Assembly (NCBI RefSeq): GCF_011745365.1
Contig: NW_024468909.1
Span: 1,426,001 to 1,490,000, forward strand
Direction: 5' to 3'
DNA length: 64,000 nucleotides
Origin: Cryphonectria parasitica EP155
Taxonomy: Eukaryota > Ascomycota > Sordariomycetes > Diaporthales > Cryphonectriaceae
The notes beneath the pieces were generated by a model. That model had not been told where the DNA came from and made no database searches. It was given only the letters and a program-made list of their open reading frames with translations. This document shows, piece after piece, positions 22,098 through 32,920 of the stretch. A program made the position numbers and the translations under genes. Each line of letters starts with the position of its first letter. Position 1 is the stretch's first letter.

Positions 22098-24206
22098 TCA
22101 CAACTTGCTCGAGCCGCCCCCGTCACCAAGGGCGCCGCTCATCATGAACATATCCTGCTGCGCCGTTCTCCTTTCTTCAGGGCCGAAGAGCACCAGCTCC
22201 CGACCGCCCTTAGTGCCCCACCAAGCCACGCTGATGGCAGCCCTCTCCACATCCATCTCCCCGTTTCCCAATATCTCCCAGAATCTATGTTTGGCAGCCT
22301 CTCGCATGGATGGATCCGAGATCTCATGTAGTGCCCTACCGATGGCGTTCATCCATTCCTCCACAATGGGTGGCGGCAGGAAAGGGAGCGCATCGATCAG
22401 TGTAAGGACCAGTGCACCCTGTTCAGACATTGGTTGAGGTGCGGCATGGCTGTGATCATGTGTCGCCGGTGATAGCAACCCCTGGCCGGCGGATGGGATG
22501 CGAAACCGGACCATTTCTAATAGTGTCTCGCCGAGTTCTGGCCTCGTTCCTGACACAGGGAATGGAGGCGAAAGGATCTGCATGAGGGTGCTAAAGGCGA
22601 GTCGAAACTGACGGGGGGAGATGTGTGACGGGAAGGACTCAAGGAGGGCTTCGGCGTAAAACGGGGCCATCTTGACGGCGATGGGCCCGTTCTGAGGACA
22701 TGAGAGGACAGAGAGGATGGCGGCATGGGCTGCTTCAAAGAGCTCGGTCATGCGCTGTGACTGTATTGCCGTGCGGGAGAGGTATGCTGTGGCCGGCTGA
22801 ACGATGAGGCTCTCGCAGGCCTCTGGTGATATGTTGAGAGGGAGGTGTTCGGCCGTGTTCAGGTAGAAGAGGTCCAACGTTCTCTGGAGGGCATGTGTCG
22901 GTATGGGACCTGTGCTTATCATGGGCACTGTCTCCCTCAGGAAGGCGACCGCGGGAGCCGCATACCTCGCAAGAATGTCAATAGACGTGAGATATGAGAA
23001 GGTATACACCTGGAAGCTGTCGTTCCCTCTTGAAGAGATGAAGTAGAGGTTTCGGTAGATGTGCAGCGTCTTTGCTGCCACGACAGGAGCCATGGCATCG
23101 TGTCTCAGGTGAGGGTCCAGAAGACCCCTGGCTGTCACGCCTCGCAAGATGGCCACGGCTGCGAAGAGGATGTTTGTGAGAAATCGCCATATAGCCGGCC
23201 AGGGAACTTGAAAAGTGGCCTCCATGAGACACAACGCCTCCTCGTCAGAGGCCTCGATCTCGGCGAGTCTCGTGTGTCGCCACTGGTCGAGTAACGTCGC
23301 AGTGAAGCTCACGAGGTCGTCCTGGGCCTGTAAGACCAGGCGATGGTCCCTCGCTTTCTCGACAGCAAACGCAATCAATTGGGACAAAGGACCGGCTGTC
23401 TCCACCAGGGGCTTCGACGTGAGCCTTTGTAACGCCATGAACGAGCCAGACGTCTCAGGCCACTCGAGCCTTGAGCCAATCTGCCTGATATCTGTTCCAA
23501 TCACCCCAAGAAACATTCCTCCTTGAAACCCGTCTCTTCCGACCAGAGCTTGGAGAGCCACAGGCAGAAGCGCATCGCAATCGACATCCAACCTGGCCTG
23601 TTCTGACATCAACGGGAAGGCCCAATTCAGAGCCAACACAACCGCTGGTCTCGCGACAGGCGGTTCTCTGTCCAAACTCCGCAGGGAAAGATTCGCGGCG
23701 GTGACAACAGCACCTTCAAGAGTCCTCCTCATAGATCCCGACAAGCTCCGCCTGTCGTTCCCCTCGAAGCCCATCAGTATCCCCACCAGTACCAGCAGGT
23801 GCTGCCACCGGCTGCTCCTCTCATCTGCACCCTTGACCACCGCTCTGGCCCACGCCTCGCTGGTCAGCCCGCCGCCCACAGGCGGGCTCGACGTGATGCC
23901 GAACCCTAGTGCAGTGCGCTTATCCGCGTTATCGAGCTCGTTGTGCCGCACGTGGATCGCGGCCGTGTTGAACACGGAGAGCACGCGCAGGCAGGTCTCG
24001 CGGAGGGGGTCGGCGTGCGGAGAGGGAGGATGGTGCCATATCGCGGGCGCGGTGAGGAACTGGGATGTCAGGAGGGTCAGGTTGAGAGGGTTGGTCAGCT
24101 CGGTGAGGAGGGTGAGGGTCGTGCCGAAGAGACGGTCGGTATGGCGCTCATCGCGAATGGACTGGTAGTCGGCGAGGACTTGGTTGAGGAGACGGTCGGC
24201 CGGCAT
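22098..24206 (-). CDS. pex8: Peroxisomal biogenesis factor 8 (Pex8)
   Basis: Single exon, 702 aa, ATG at 24206. The N-terminus (MPADRLLNQVLADYQSIRDE... LTNPLNLTLLTSQFLTAPAI) matches what I recall of filamentous-fungal Pex8. The body is helical and Leu-rich with no transmembrane segment. The last three residues are SKL, a peroxisomal targeting signal type 1, as found on several Pex8 orthologues. Pex8 sits on the lumenal face of the peroxisomal membrane and links the docking and RING subcomplexes during matrix-protein import. The identity rests on length, N-terminal resemblance and the SKL end. It is divergent from the TMEM170 gene over 342 bp. Confidence 0.78.
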   Translation of the reverse strand: MPADRLLNQVLADYQSIRDERHTDRLFGTTLTLLTELTNPLNLTLLTSQFLTAPAIWHHPPSPHADPLRETCLRVLSVFNTAAIHVRHNELDNADKRTALGFGITSSPPVGGGLTSEAWARAVVKGADERSSRWQHLLVLVGILMGFEGNDRRSLSGSMRRTLEGAVVTAANLSLRSLDREPPVARPAVVLALNWAFPLMSEQARLDVDCDALLPVALQALVGRDGFQGGMFLGVIGTDIRQIGSRLEWPETSGSFMALQRLTSKPLVETAGPLSQLIAFAVEKARDHRLVLQAQDDLVSFTATLLDQWRHTRLAEIEASDEEALCLMEATFQVPWPAIWRFLTNILFAAVAILRGVTARGLLDPHLRHDAMAPVVAAKTLHIYRNLYFISSRGNDSFQVYTFSYLTSIDILARYAAPAVAFLRETVPMISTGPIPTHALQRTLDLFYLNTAEHLPLNISPEACESLIVQPATAYLSRTAIQSQRMTELFEAAHAAILSVLSCPQNGPIAVKMAPFYAEALLESFPSHISPRQFRLAFSTLMQILSPPFPVSGTRPELGETLLEMVRFRIPSAGQGLLSPATHDHSHAAPQPMSEQGALVLTLIDALPFLPPPIVEEWMNAIGRALHEISDPSMREAAKHRFWEILGNGEMDVERAAISVAWWGTKGGRELVLFGPEERRTAQQDMFMMSGALGDGGGSSKL

Positions 24207-24548
24207 CGTGGGGCGGCGTAGAAAGGAGATTTTGCTATGTCATCTGAATGTGCTGCTCAGATCTGTAAATCATAGCATCTTCCTACATGCGGCATGTGAA
24301 ATGAACCTGCAAAAGTATGCATGCGCTGTGCTGTCGAGATGTTAAATGTTGAAGTTTGGTCACCCTGTGGATCGGAGTGCTAAAGCGCTTGTACCACAGC
24401 GTACCTACCCTTGTGCTCAAAGCATAAATTGCCGAGGCATAGCGCTGACACGCTCGAGCCCTGACCTCATTCCCATGTGTTCGCGATCGCCAATCTCCCG
24501 CCCCAACTACCACATGAAAAGGAGACAACATCGATTTCGACATTCTCA
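24207..24548. promoter_or_regulatory. Divergent promoter pex8 / TMEM170
   Basis: A 342-bp gap separates the two start codons, so the genes share a compact promoter. I do not recognise specific sites. Confidence 0.45.
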
Positions 24549-25120
24549 ATGCCTGACTCAACGTAAGTCACAACAATGTATATTAAAATCGATATTTGTC
24601 TATATCATCATAGCTGACCAATATATGAGGGGTTAGCCATCGAGTGGTCTACCCACCAGCGGACTACAGTCCTCCTGGATGGCCGTCCCTTTTCTGGCCT
24701 CCGCTGGAGGACCGCTACGTCCTGTACCGCCTCGGTGACATGGTGCGGTTCACGGTGTTCTGGACGCTTGTCATGTATGCTGCCTTTCACTGGGCTGCCG
24801 TTGGGATCGCTCTGTTCGTGCAGATCGGCAAGCGGCGGACGAATTGGAAGTACTTGTGGACAGTTCCTATCATCTACTCTGTGATAGCGGCATTTGAGGC
24901 GCTGATCGCGGGCAGCGTAACGGGTGCAATGTTCGTATACTCACTTCCTTCATCACAGACGTCATCTTGCTCACGCGGATTTTCTAAACAAAACAATAGG
25001 GTCGGTGCTATTTACATAGCTGGCGGATGGTATATGACGACGTGGATCCCGTTCATCTGGGGCTGGGCCAACGTCTTTGTACTGGTCGTTTCTTCGTTCT
25101 CTATCTCGGGCGGTTTATGA
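24549..25120 (+). CDS. TMEM170-family integral membrane protein
   Basis: Exons are 24549-24562 (14 nt), 24637-24930 and 25000-25120 (142 aa). The first exon encodes only MPDS and part of Thr5; the donor is AAC|GTAAGT. The second intron has donor GTTCGT and acceptor AATAG. The protein has three to four hydrophobic helices, including VRFTVFWTLVMYAAFHWAAV, TVPIIYSVIAAFEALIAGSV and VFVLVVSSFSISGGL. It ends exactly like known fungal TMEM170 proteins. TMEM170A in animals shapes ER and nuclear-envelope membranes; the fungal role is inferred only. Without the 14-nt exon there is no in-frame ATG, so the splice is well supported. Its stop is 42 bp from the stop of the convergent acetyltransferase gene. 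Confidence 0.85.
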
Positions 25121-25162
25121 ACAGCTCCACCAGTACAGGCGTCATATGTGTCATCTGCTACA

Positions 25163-26133
25163 CTATACATTGACCTTTGGGGCGTCCTCCCCGGCCAGAA
25201 CCTCAACACCACCCGTCTTGGCAGCCTCTTCAAGGCTCCCTGCAACCTCGATCTTGCGGATCACCCTCGCCGGATTGCCAGCCACGCAGGTGTACGCATC
25301 CACGTCCTTGGTCACAACACTGCCGGCCCCGACGGTGCTTCCCTTGCCGATGGTAACACCGGGCAGGACGATGACGTTGCCGCCGAGCCAGCAGTCCTCG
25401 CCGATGTTGATGGGCTTCCCAGATTCAGGGCCGCGGGTACCATTGCGGACGGTTGGGTCCAGAGGATGCGCGGCGCTGTAAAAGGAGCAGTTTGGGCCGC
25501 ACAAGGTGCGTGCCCCGATGGTGATCGGACAGGTGTCGATCCAGGTCGAGTTGGTGTTTACAAAGACATTGGCCCCGAGTCTGTTGACGAACGCACGTTT
25601 GAGCTCTCCAAAACTCCTAGACTGACGACGTGTACTTTGACTACACAAATGGGATGTTTGCGTGTGTTTGGGGGGTGGGGGGATTTACACATACTTGACG
25701 TTATATCCGTAGTCCATGATGACAGGTGGGATCAGAACTGGGAAGTCTTCGAGCTGGGCCTCATCTTCTTCTTGGGAAGATGTGTGGTGCTTCTTGGGCA
25801 GAGGCGTTTCGTCGCTCGTGAGGCTACACACATACAGACATACATACGCTGCGTTAGCCAACTTGACAAGACTAAAGTAGCCAGCCACACTGATGTGTCG
25901 CTACAGTCGTGGGGCTTCGGGACAACAAGAAGGGCAAAATTCTAGGCGCCGCCTTACTCCTGATAGAGTTCAATCTGCTCTCGACGACCTACACCGTCCG
26001 ACTTGTTGTACAAAACCTGTGCCATCTTGCACCGGTTCCTCTCCTCTAAGAGCTTGGGGGTAAATGCATAGTAGAGCTCGCCGGCCTGCATCTTGCGCTT
26101 ATTCTCCTCCGCGTCAACCGCTGGTGCAGCCAT
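25163..26133 (-). CDS. Sugar O-acetyltransferase (NodL/LacA/maltose type)
   Basis: Exons on the minus strand are 26133-25958, 25823-25695 and 25580-25163 (240 aa). Exon 1 carries the maltose-acetyltransferase N-terminal region (KRKMQAGELYYAFTPKLLEE). Exon 3 is the left-handed beta-helix made of hexapeptide repeats, for example NIGEDCWLGGNVIVLPGVTI, with the SAAHP segment holding the likely catalytic His. The enzyme transfers acetyl from acetyl-CoA to a sugar or similar hydroxyl; the substrate is unknown. Exon 2 encodes an unusual charged insertion (PLPKKHHTSSQEEDEAQLED) between the two parts. The genes converge with TMEM170. Confidence 0.9.
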
Positions 26134-27976
26134 GGTGAAGTTAAGGGGGACGGATTGGTCAAAGCGAAGAGAGACCAAAATGAAATCGGGAGCGTTGTCG
26201 TGTTTTCTTTTTCAACCAAAAGCAGAAATTTAGCAGAGGCTACAAGAAACTGGTCTTTGAAATGTCAGTCAAGACACGACTTTTATACACCTGGGTCTGG
26301 TAGTCAGAAGCTCCATCCTCACGCAGAATCTAGACACACCGCATGTATTGTTGGGAAGGGGGGGGGGGCGCAGTGTATAAGTGTCCAGTATCGTGTCATG
26401 CGTTGTACCGGTGTACCCATAGTAGGCCTAGGCTAGGCTGCTGCTGCTACGTCAGCCCCCACTGACTCTTCACCTTCACTGTGAATGGAGCTGACGGAAC
26501 AGCTGCAAAGCACTGGATTTAGGTATATTTTCCCCACTTCTTTGTTCAACTAATTATCTCAAGATTCGGTGGATTTTTTTATGGGGTATTGGGAGGAAGG
26601 CGGGTACAATATAGAATACAAAAGAGCGACAAGAGACTCAGAATGCCTATGGGTTAAGAATTCTATGGCAATTTGTCTATTTGTTCATTTCTTGATAATT
26701 CAACACATATTGGTATACTGCATATGGCAGCTATAGGGAAAGGACCCGCTAGCTGAAACTTTGATGGATGAGAGCTCCGCTGCCTCACCTTGACCCGACC
26801 CCCCTGGCTCTATATGCGCTGGAAACAAAAATTGTCAAGAACAACACCAAGAACTGAAAGGATGAACGAAGAGGGAGAAGTAGGAAATCTAGGGAGGGAG
26901 GGCAGGTCCTTAGGCATCTGATCTCTGCGGGTCGCAAGATGAATGGCGTGGAGATGAAACTGAACTTTGCAGATTCATACAATGCAAGCTGCCGGGTTCG
27001 AGGATTTGTGTCCATGGTGAGTCTTTCATCTTCCCTACTTCGCAGGTATGTTCCCGGGTAGTATGTGAAGGTAGTGTTTGCAGGTAATGTGCGCAAGCAG
27101 GTAGCGCGAGATGCTCCAATGACTTCCGAACGCCGACTCGTGCAGATTGATGACTTCGTGATCTATGACAGAGGTTGCTGAAGCATTGCTGGATCAAGAG
27201 TGCAATCTGGCTGTTTGTAGACGTTGAGGAAATGGAAGTCAAGTTGGTTTGAGACGGGGTCCTGGAACCTAGCTGTGTGCTCTTTGTTCTTCTTGTTTAT
27301 GTTTGAGAATCATCCTTTACAATAGTAGCAGAGCTTTGCGTAATAGTATGTATATCTATTATTGTAGTTTGAGGGTGTGATCACAACCACTTGCAAAATG
27401 GATAGATAATACATAGGTAGTCATAGTAGTTCCATTAATGATGTTGATGAACACGTAAAGCCCTTGTGTCCTCAGCCAGACCCTAGCAGCTTGTTCCTAA
27501 ATACTGTGTGGGAAGTAGCGGGGCCCACTTGCCCAGTTAAGACAGCTGCCCTGTGGGTCCTGCCACAGTACTAACGTCGGTTCCGGCACAGCAAGTTCGA
27601 GATTTGATGCCCTGTTGTCAAGACCCCTTGAGCTGCACCTACGCAAGTACATGGGACAATATCACCAACACTTCCTATTGTTCTGGACGGTTTTTTTCTT
27701 TCTTTTATCGGTTTGTTCATTGACCTCAGGCGTACTTGTATATATGAAGGCTCCCTAGATATTCAACGGGCTCACCCGCACTGGCCCAATGGCATGAGCT
27801 GAGAAAGAAACGCCAAACCTGATCCTCCTCCTTTGTCACCGCCAGCGTTCACACAGGTTCTCTCCTATTCAAATCCTATTCAGGCTCACTCTCATTCACA
27901 AGTTTGCGATTAAGTCGCCTCTCCTCTCGACCTAGACTCACTGAGATAAGCACGTCAGGCACGCGAACCAGACGTC
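26134..27976. other. Gene-free stretch between acetyltransferase and ste14
   Basis: About 1.8 kb with a G-run at 26359-26369. Open frames are short. I see no tRNA or coding signature. Confidence 0.4.
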
Positions 27977-28102
27977 ATGGAAAACGCCAGTATTCCTGGA
28001 ACACAGAGCCGCGCGAGGTGAGGATTTTCTTGTCTCACTACCGAAAGTAATACTTCTTCTCCCTCGACTCGTTCCCCAAACAGGCAATCGATCAGCACTT
28101 GA
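27977..28102 (+). promoter_or_regulatory. Spliced upstream ORF in the ste14 leader
   Basis: An ATG at 27977 opens 13 codons plus two bases up to a GTGAGG donor at 28018. A 66-nt intron ends at CAG 28083, and the frame closes with TGA at 28100-28102, giving a 19-residue peptide (MENASIPGTQSRARQSIST). It ends 104 nt before the ste14 ATG. If transcribed it would act as an upstream ORF; splicing and transcription are inference. Confidence 0.4.
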
Positions 28103-28206
28103 TATAATTGCCCAACCCGTCTTTTGTCCTCACGTACGCGACTTGTTGTTCTTCTGTTTTGCACATAATCAACAAAACAAGAAGAGAGGGAGAAAAAGAA
28201 ATCAAA

Positions 28207-29247
28207 ATGTCTTCTCCTGCCTCCACTACCACTACAGTATTCCCCGTGTTCCCTCAGGCCAGTCCTCGCCTCAACGGAGACGACGGTCCTCGGAAGTTCT
28301 CCTCCTCTTCCTCCTCCCTGCGCACCCCAGGTCGTGATAGCAGCCTCACGCGCAACAGGCGACGCTCCCTTGGCCACGTCGCCCTGCTGGACATCCAGTC
28401 CCAGGTCCAGACGTCCCACCAAGCCAGCCTGCGCGCCCACTCGCGCTCCAGCTCTGTGTCGTCCACCCTTGCTGACACCCTGCCCACGCTCAGCCCCTTC
28501 GCGGAGTCGCGCTTCGATGCCTACAGCCCGGACAAGCCCTACCTCCCAGGCCAGCCCAAGTCGCTCTCTGGCATCGCACTGCGAGCCTTCTGCTTGGGCA
28601 TTGCCCTGACCGCCGGCCTGGTCGGCACTGCCACCGTGCTCGCACTCACAGATAGCCCGCTCTGGCGCCTCCCCTTCTTCCTGACCGCGTTGTCTACTTT
28701 CCACTTCCTCGAGTTCTGGACCACAGCCGCCTACAACACCCGCGAGGCCGACGTTTCGTCCTTCCTGCTAACTGCCAACTGGCCCGCCTACGCCATCGCC
28801 CACGCCGCCGCCTCGGTAGAGTGCCTCCTCACCGGCGTGTTTTTTCCCCACCGCCACTGGGCCCCCGCCCCACTCGGCGCCGTGGGCCTGCTACTCGGCC
28901 TGGCCTGCGTCGTTGTTGGGCAGGCCGTGCGGTCCGCAGCCATGGTCCAGGCTGGCCCTAGCTTCAATCACATCGTCCAGCACACGCAGCGCCGCGAGCA
29001 CACACTCGTCACCACGGGCATCTACGGGACTCTGCGCCATCCGAGCTATTTCGGCTTCTTCTGGTGGGGGCTGGGCACACAGCTCGTCATGGGAAATGTG
29101 GTGTGCTTTGTCGCCTACGCTGCGGTGCTGGGCAAATTCTTTTCAGCAAGAATCAAAGTCGAGGAGGGTTTCTTAGTCAAGTTCTTTGGGGAGGAATATG
29201 TGAGCTACAGGCGAAGGGTGGGAACCAAGATTCCATTCGTGCCTTGA
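28207..29247 (+). CDS. ste14: Protein-S-isoprenylcysteine O-methyltransferase (Ste14/ICMT)
   Basis: Single exon, 346 aa, ATG 28207. The first ~110 residues are Ser-rich and cytosolic. Then several membrane helices follow (ALRAFCLGIALTAGLVGTAT and others). The catalytic C-terminal region has the ICMT signatures GIYGTLRHPSYFGFFWWGLG and RIKVEEGFLVKFFGEEYVSY, which bind S-adenosylmethionine and the prenylated substrate. The enzyme is an ER membrane protein that methylates the C-terminal prenylcysteine of CAAX proteins such as Ras and a-type pheromones. The long Ser/Arg N-terminal extension is larger than in yeast Ste14. A spliced uORF may precede it. Confidence 0.95.
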   Translation: MSSPASTTTTVFPVFPQASPRLNGDDGPRKFSSSSSSLRTPGRDSSLTRNRRRSLGHVALLDIQSQVQTSHQASLRAHSRSSSVSSTLADTLPTLSPFAESRFDAYSPDKPYLPGQPKSLSGIALRAFCLGIALTAGLVGTATVLALTDSPLWRLPFFLTALSTFHFLEFWTTAAYNTREADVSSFLLTANWPAYAIAHAAASVECLLTGVFFPHRHWAPAPLGAVGLLLGLACVVVGQAVRSAAMVQAGPSFNHIVQHTQRREHTLVTTGIYGTLRHPSYFGFFWWGLGTQLVMGNVVCFVAYAAVLGKFFSARIKVEEGFLVKFFGEEYVSYRRRVGTKIPFVP

Positions 29248-29730
29248 GAGGGCCGTGTATGTATGTATGTATGTATGCATGTATGTATGGAATAACAAAA
29301 TCACGAAGAGAGGTGGAGGAGGACTTCTGGGGCACCAGTGCAGGGTTGAAAAGAGAGGTTGGAGGGTAAACATAAACGTCACGTTGAACATACATGAGTT
29401 AGATAAGCTTTTTGATGCTGCTGATGTATGGGTAGGCGTTGGGATGCTGTGTGTGGGTATGTTATAGTTGGCAAAGAAACACTGTACAAGCAACTAGATC
29501 ACAACACCTAAAGATAGAGACGGAGGAGAGGGAGTCTTGGCATCATAGCAATCTACAATCCAAGCTGTCCAGTTTGAGCAAAAATGCCTTCGGTGTCTGA
29601 CAGACGAACAACAATCCGACGCCCGAGATCCTCAACCGAAGGCTGAAGCGACGGGGCCAGATATCTCTCTTGCTTGCGCCCCCTGCCCCCTTTCTGTCCT
29701 CCTTATGTCAGGCCATACTCACATCCAGAA
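29248..29730. repeat. Convergent 3' region with (GTAT)n repeat
   Basis: About 480 bp between ste14 and the DGAT1 gene. A GTAT tetranucleotide array with one interruption occupies about 29255-29288. Nothing else is seen. Confidence 0.7.
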
Positions 29731-31583
29731 TTATTGTTGAGATATCGGGAAGCTGTTCCCTTGTGAGGAGTTCCACTTCTCGCTGATGCTGCCGAATTTG
29801 ATCTGCCAGGCATAAAAGTAACACAACGCAGCAAACGGCTGACCAAACGTCGTGAACGTGACCCAGAAGATACAATTGCCAATCATCTTCTTGGTTGGGG
29901 AGTTGGCCTTTTCAAAACGCTTGGTGAAGGCGATGAGGGGCAGCTGGATGAGCATGCCTATGAAAGCGACGCCTGGGCGGAGCAAAAGAAAAAAGAAAGA
30001 AGGTATCAGTAAATTGCTGTTTATGTGGCATCGGGCGAGGGCAACGTCATGTTGAACCAGTCAGTCACTCACCGATGAGATTATGTGTGGGAATCCCCAC
30101 AGCCAATTCGTGGAGGAAAGCTGATAAAGAAAACACCATGAACGCTGCGAATTGAAACGAGTACCCGCGCCCCATCAGCGGTGAGAAGACGTGGCGCCGG
30201 AAGTAATTCGACACAGGCTTGTTCCATGTGCGCCAATACGTCCCGAGACTGTCACTGTTCCACCCTAGTTTGCAAAAGAAAGCGCCCAGTCAGTCAATCA
30301 GCACCAAGAACATTTGCTAGAGGTCGTGGCCCAATAGACTTACAGTCATCATAGAAGGACCGATCGGCAAATTTCATAACTTCTGCCAAGGCATTCAGGA
30401 AGGATTGAAACAGCGCAAAGAATCCCGCCAGCCAGATCACGAGAGAGATGGTCGACAGCTTCAGCACCCTCTCCACCATGGCGGCGACATCCCACTCCCT
30501 CCAGGCACGTAGCGAGTTTTGCAGGGTCGGCGCCGCGTATTGGGCACTGAGCAACCACATGACCACGCACAGGCCGGCAACCTCAAGCAGCCTCTTGGCG
30601 ACAAAGACCCAGCGGATCCTGTCCGTTCGGGGGTACACGGGCTGGTAGATGAGGGTGGGCGCCCACCAGAAGTAACACAGATTCCCGAAGGTGACGTTCT
30701 CGGGGTACGGGCACGAACGGTACAAGTCGGGGATAGCCTCGAACTCGCCGGTCCGGGGATGCAGGTAGGCATGGCGTAGGTCGCGATTGGTAAGGGCGTA
30801 GCTGGCCGTCTTGAGCCAGACAATGATGGCGTGCATCTCAACGATCGTCCCAATGAGCGGGTGGTTGATGTAGTAATAGACGGCCCAGGATGTAATGACC
30901 AGCCCGAGCGAGATGTTGCAGGCGTGCAGCGCGGCAATGATGTACCAGGTCATGCGGAAGCGGGCCTGCTGGTCCTCGGTGGGCGACATGCTGCCATCAT
31001 CATTATCCCCCTCCTCCTCCTTCTCCTCCTTCACACCCTCATCCTCCTTATTCATGGTATCACTGCCCCGGCCCTCTTGTGGTTCCTTTCCAGCATCACC
31101 ACGCCTGCGCCTGTTATACATGCGCAGCCGCTGTGTCCGTGCCTCGAACCCAGCAAAGAGCTCGATGAGATATGCGATCAGGAGGCAGCACGGCACGAGG
31201 GTGTACAGAACGAAGCCAACCTGAAGATCCTGCTTCCTGAAATCGTGGCATCGGACGCAGATGAGCACACCGTACTTCTGGATGTTCTCGATCAGCAGGC
31301 GCAAGTTCCCTGCGATGAGCACGATGAGCCCCAAGTTCCTGAAACCGAGGAAGCTGGGCGTGGCTGTGGCGTCGTGGCTTAGAGTGGAGGGTCTCGAGGC
31401 CAGATGCACTGCGGCTATGTGACGGTATTTTCTACTCGTGAGAGCCCTCTTCAGTGCCTTGGTGTCCCGAGGTACGTCATCCAGCTTGGCCTGGGGGTGA
31501 GACTGCTGGTCAGGATGACCACGGCGGAAGACATCGCTGGTAGTGGTGGTCTGGACGCCTGTTGACGAGGCTGCTCGGTCCAT
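29731..31583 (-). CDS. Diacylglycerol O-acyltransferase, DGAT1 type (MBOAT)
   Basis: Minus-strand exons are 31583-30344, 30264-30073 and 29972-29731 (557 aa). The sequence shows multiple membrane helices and the acyltransferase block YPENVTFGNLCYFWWAPTLI. The FYDDWWN motif is created exactly at the first splice junction. The conserved His sits in AFLHELAVGIPTHN. These match DGAT1/sterol acyltransferase enzymes of the ER, which make triacylglycerol from diacylglycerol and acyl-CoA. An acidic, low-complexity loop (KEEKEEEGDNDDGS) interrupts the region between early helices. ATG 31583 has a strong context (ACCATGG); an in-frame ATG at 31724 would add 47 residues. Are-type sterol acyltransferase is the alternative, but the motifs favour DGAT1. 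Confidence 0.92.
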
Positions 31584-32920
31584 GGTCTGTGATATAAATA
31601 CCGGCGCCGTGAGCCTGAATTGGCTCTGCGGGCGAGTGGACCAGCCTCTCTGATTGATAATGGTGCAGTGCTTGCCTGACAGAATGCAACTGAGGTTGTT
31701 GAGCCGGAATGAAGCCAATTGCATTGAACAGTATGAAGAAGATAGACGTGGCGGTGAGGTTGTGATTGGGATGGGATGGACTTGACTGCCCTTCTTTTTA
31801 TTACCTGTTGACGCAGTGGTTGAAAATGACGGTCCGGACTAGACTGGAATTTAAGGTTCGCTTGCTTGCCCTTGAGAGTTTGCGGGGCCAGTAGTCCCTT
31901 GAATTACCCACTCGATGCACAAAAGGTGCCAAGTCACCCTTTATGACAAAATAGACAGCTTTGGTATGGAGACTTGTTGTAAGGCGACATTGCTGGGGAA
32001 ATCATTCGTCTTTTGGGAATGTGGGGGGAGAAAGAAAGAGGCCCTTTGGCTGTGAATTTTCGATCTTATGTCCCTAGCGGGATGATCCGGAATGCAAGAC
32101 ATTGGAGCCATGAGCGCAGACCTGGCAATGGTGGTGATGTCCTTTCGTTTTAGAGGCGGCTAAAAGGGATACTAGTGATGTAGTCACCGCTGCTACCGAG
32201 CCTCAATGATTTGACTGTATAAGGTGTAGCCCAGAAATTGATTTTCCAAGGCCTGCAGATGCCCATAGGTTGTGCGTTGTTGCTTCGCAGTGAGAGGAAC
32301 CTAGTCGTGGAGGCTCTCTACCTGCTGCAAGGCATCCAGCTCGGATTTCAATTGGGAGGACCAGGGGACCGGGAATAATCGGCAGGCTGAACATGCCCGA
32401 TGCATATGCATAGCTGCCTCTCTTTCACATTGAGATCTCAGAGGGCAAAAGCGGCCTTGAAAAGTGATGGCAACACATAAAAGTCTTACAAAGGTTGAAG
32501 GAATTGAAAAGATCATGGTGGGGAGGGGGGGGGGTGGCTTCTTGAAGTGAGGCAGGCATGGAAGGAAGTACCAGGCACGACAAGGTGCCAGGGGTACATC
32601 TGGCGGCAGGCTGGCGACTAATCAATACCACATCTTGATTGGTTCAATAATGTTTTCAGTGGGACTTGCTGCCCCTTAGGCTGTTCAGTAACCAACTGAG
32701 TAAATTGACATCCTTGGAACAATGCACATCAGCTTCCTTTCAACAACTTCAACACCCAAGCTCATCTCTCAACCTCTGGTCTACTCTTGACACCGGATGC
32801 CTCACCATAACAGCTAGCTGCATTTTTCCATCTTACATCAGCTCTTGTCTTCTTGTTGTTGTATTGACCTCATTCTCTGATGGTGTTTGTTCGCTACTTC
32901 ATGAGCTCCACTTAACAAAC
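31584..32920. promoter_or_regulatory. Divergent region DGAT1 / pfs2
   Basis: About 1.3 kb between divergent start codons. There is a G-run at about 32521-32533. No gene is supported. Confidence 0.4.

Noticed and set aside
27955..28704. 249-codon open frame on the minus strand
   Set aside because: Antisense to the ste14 coding region and leader.
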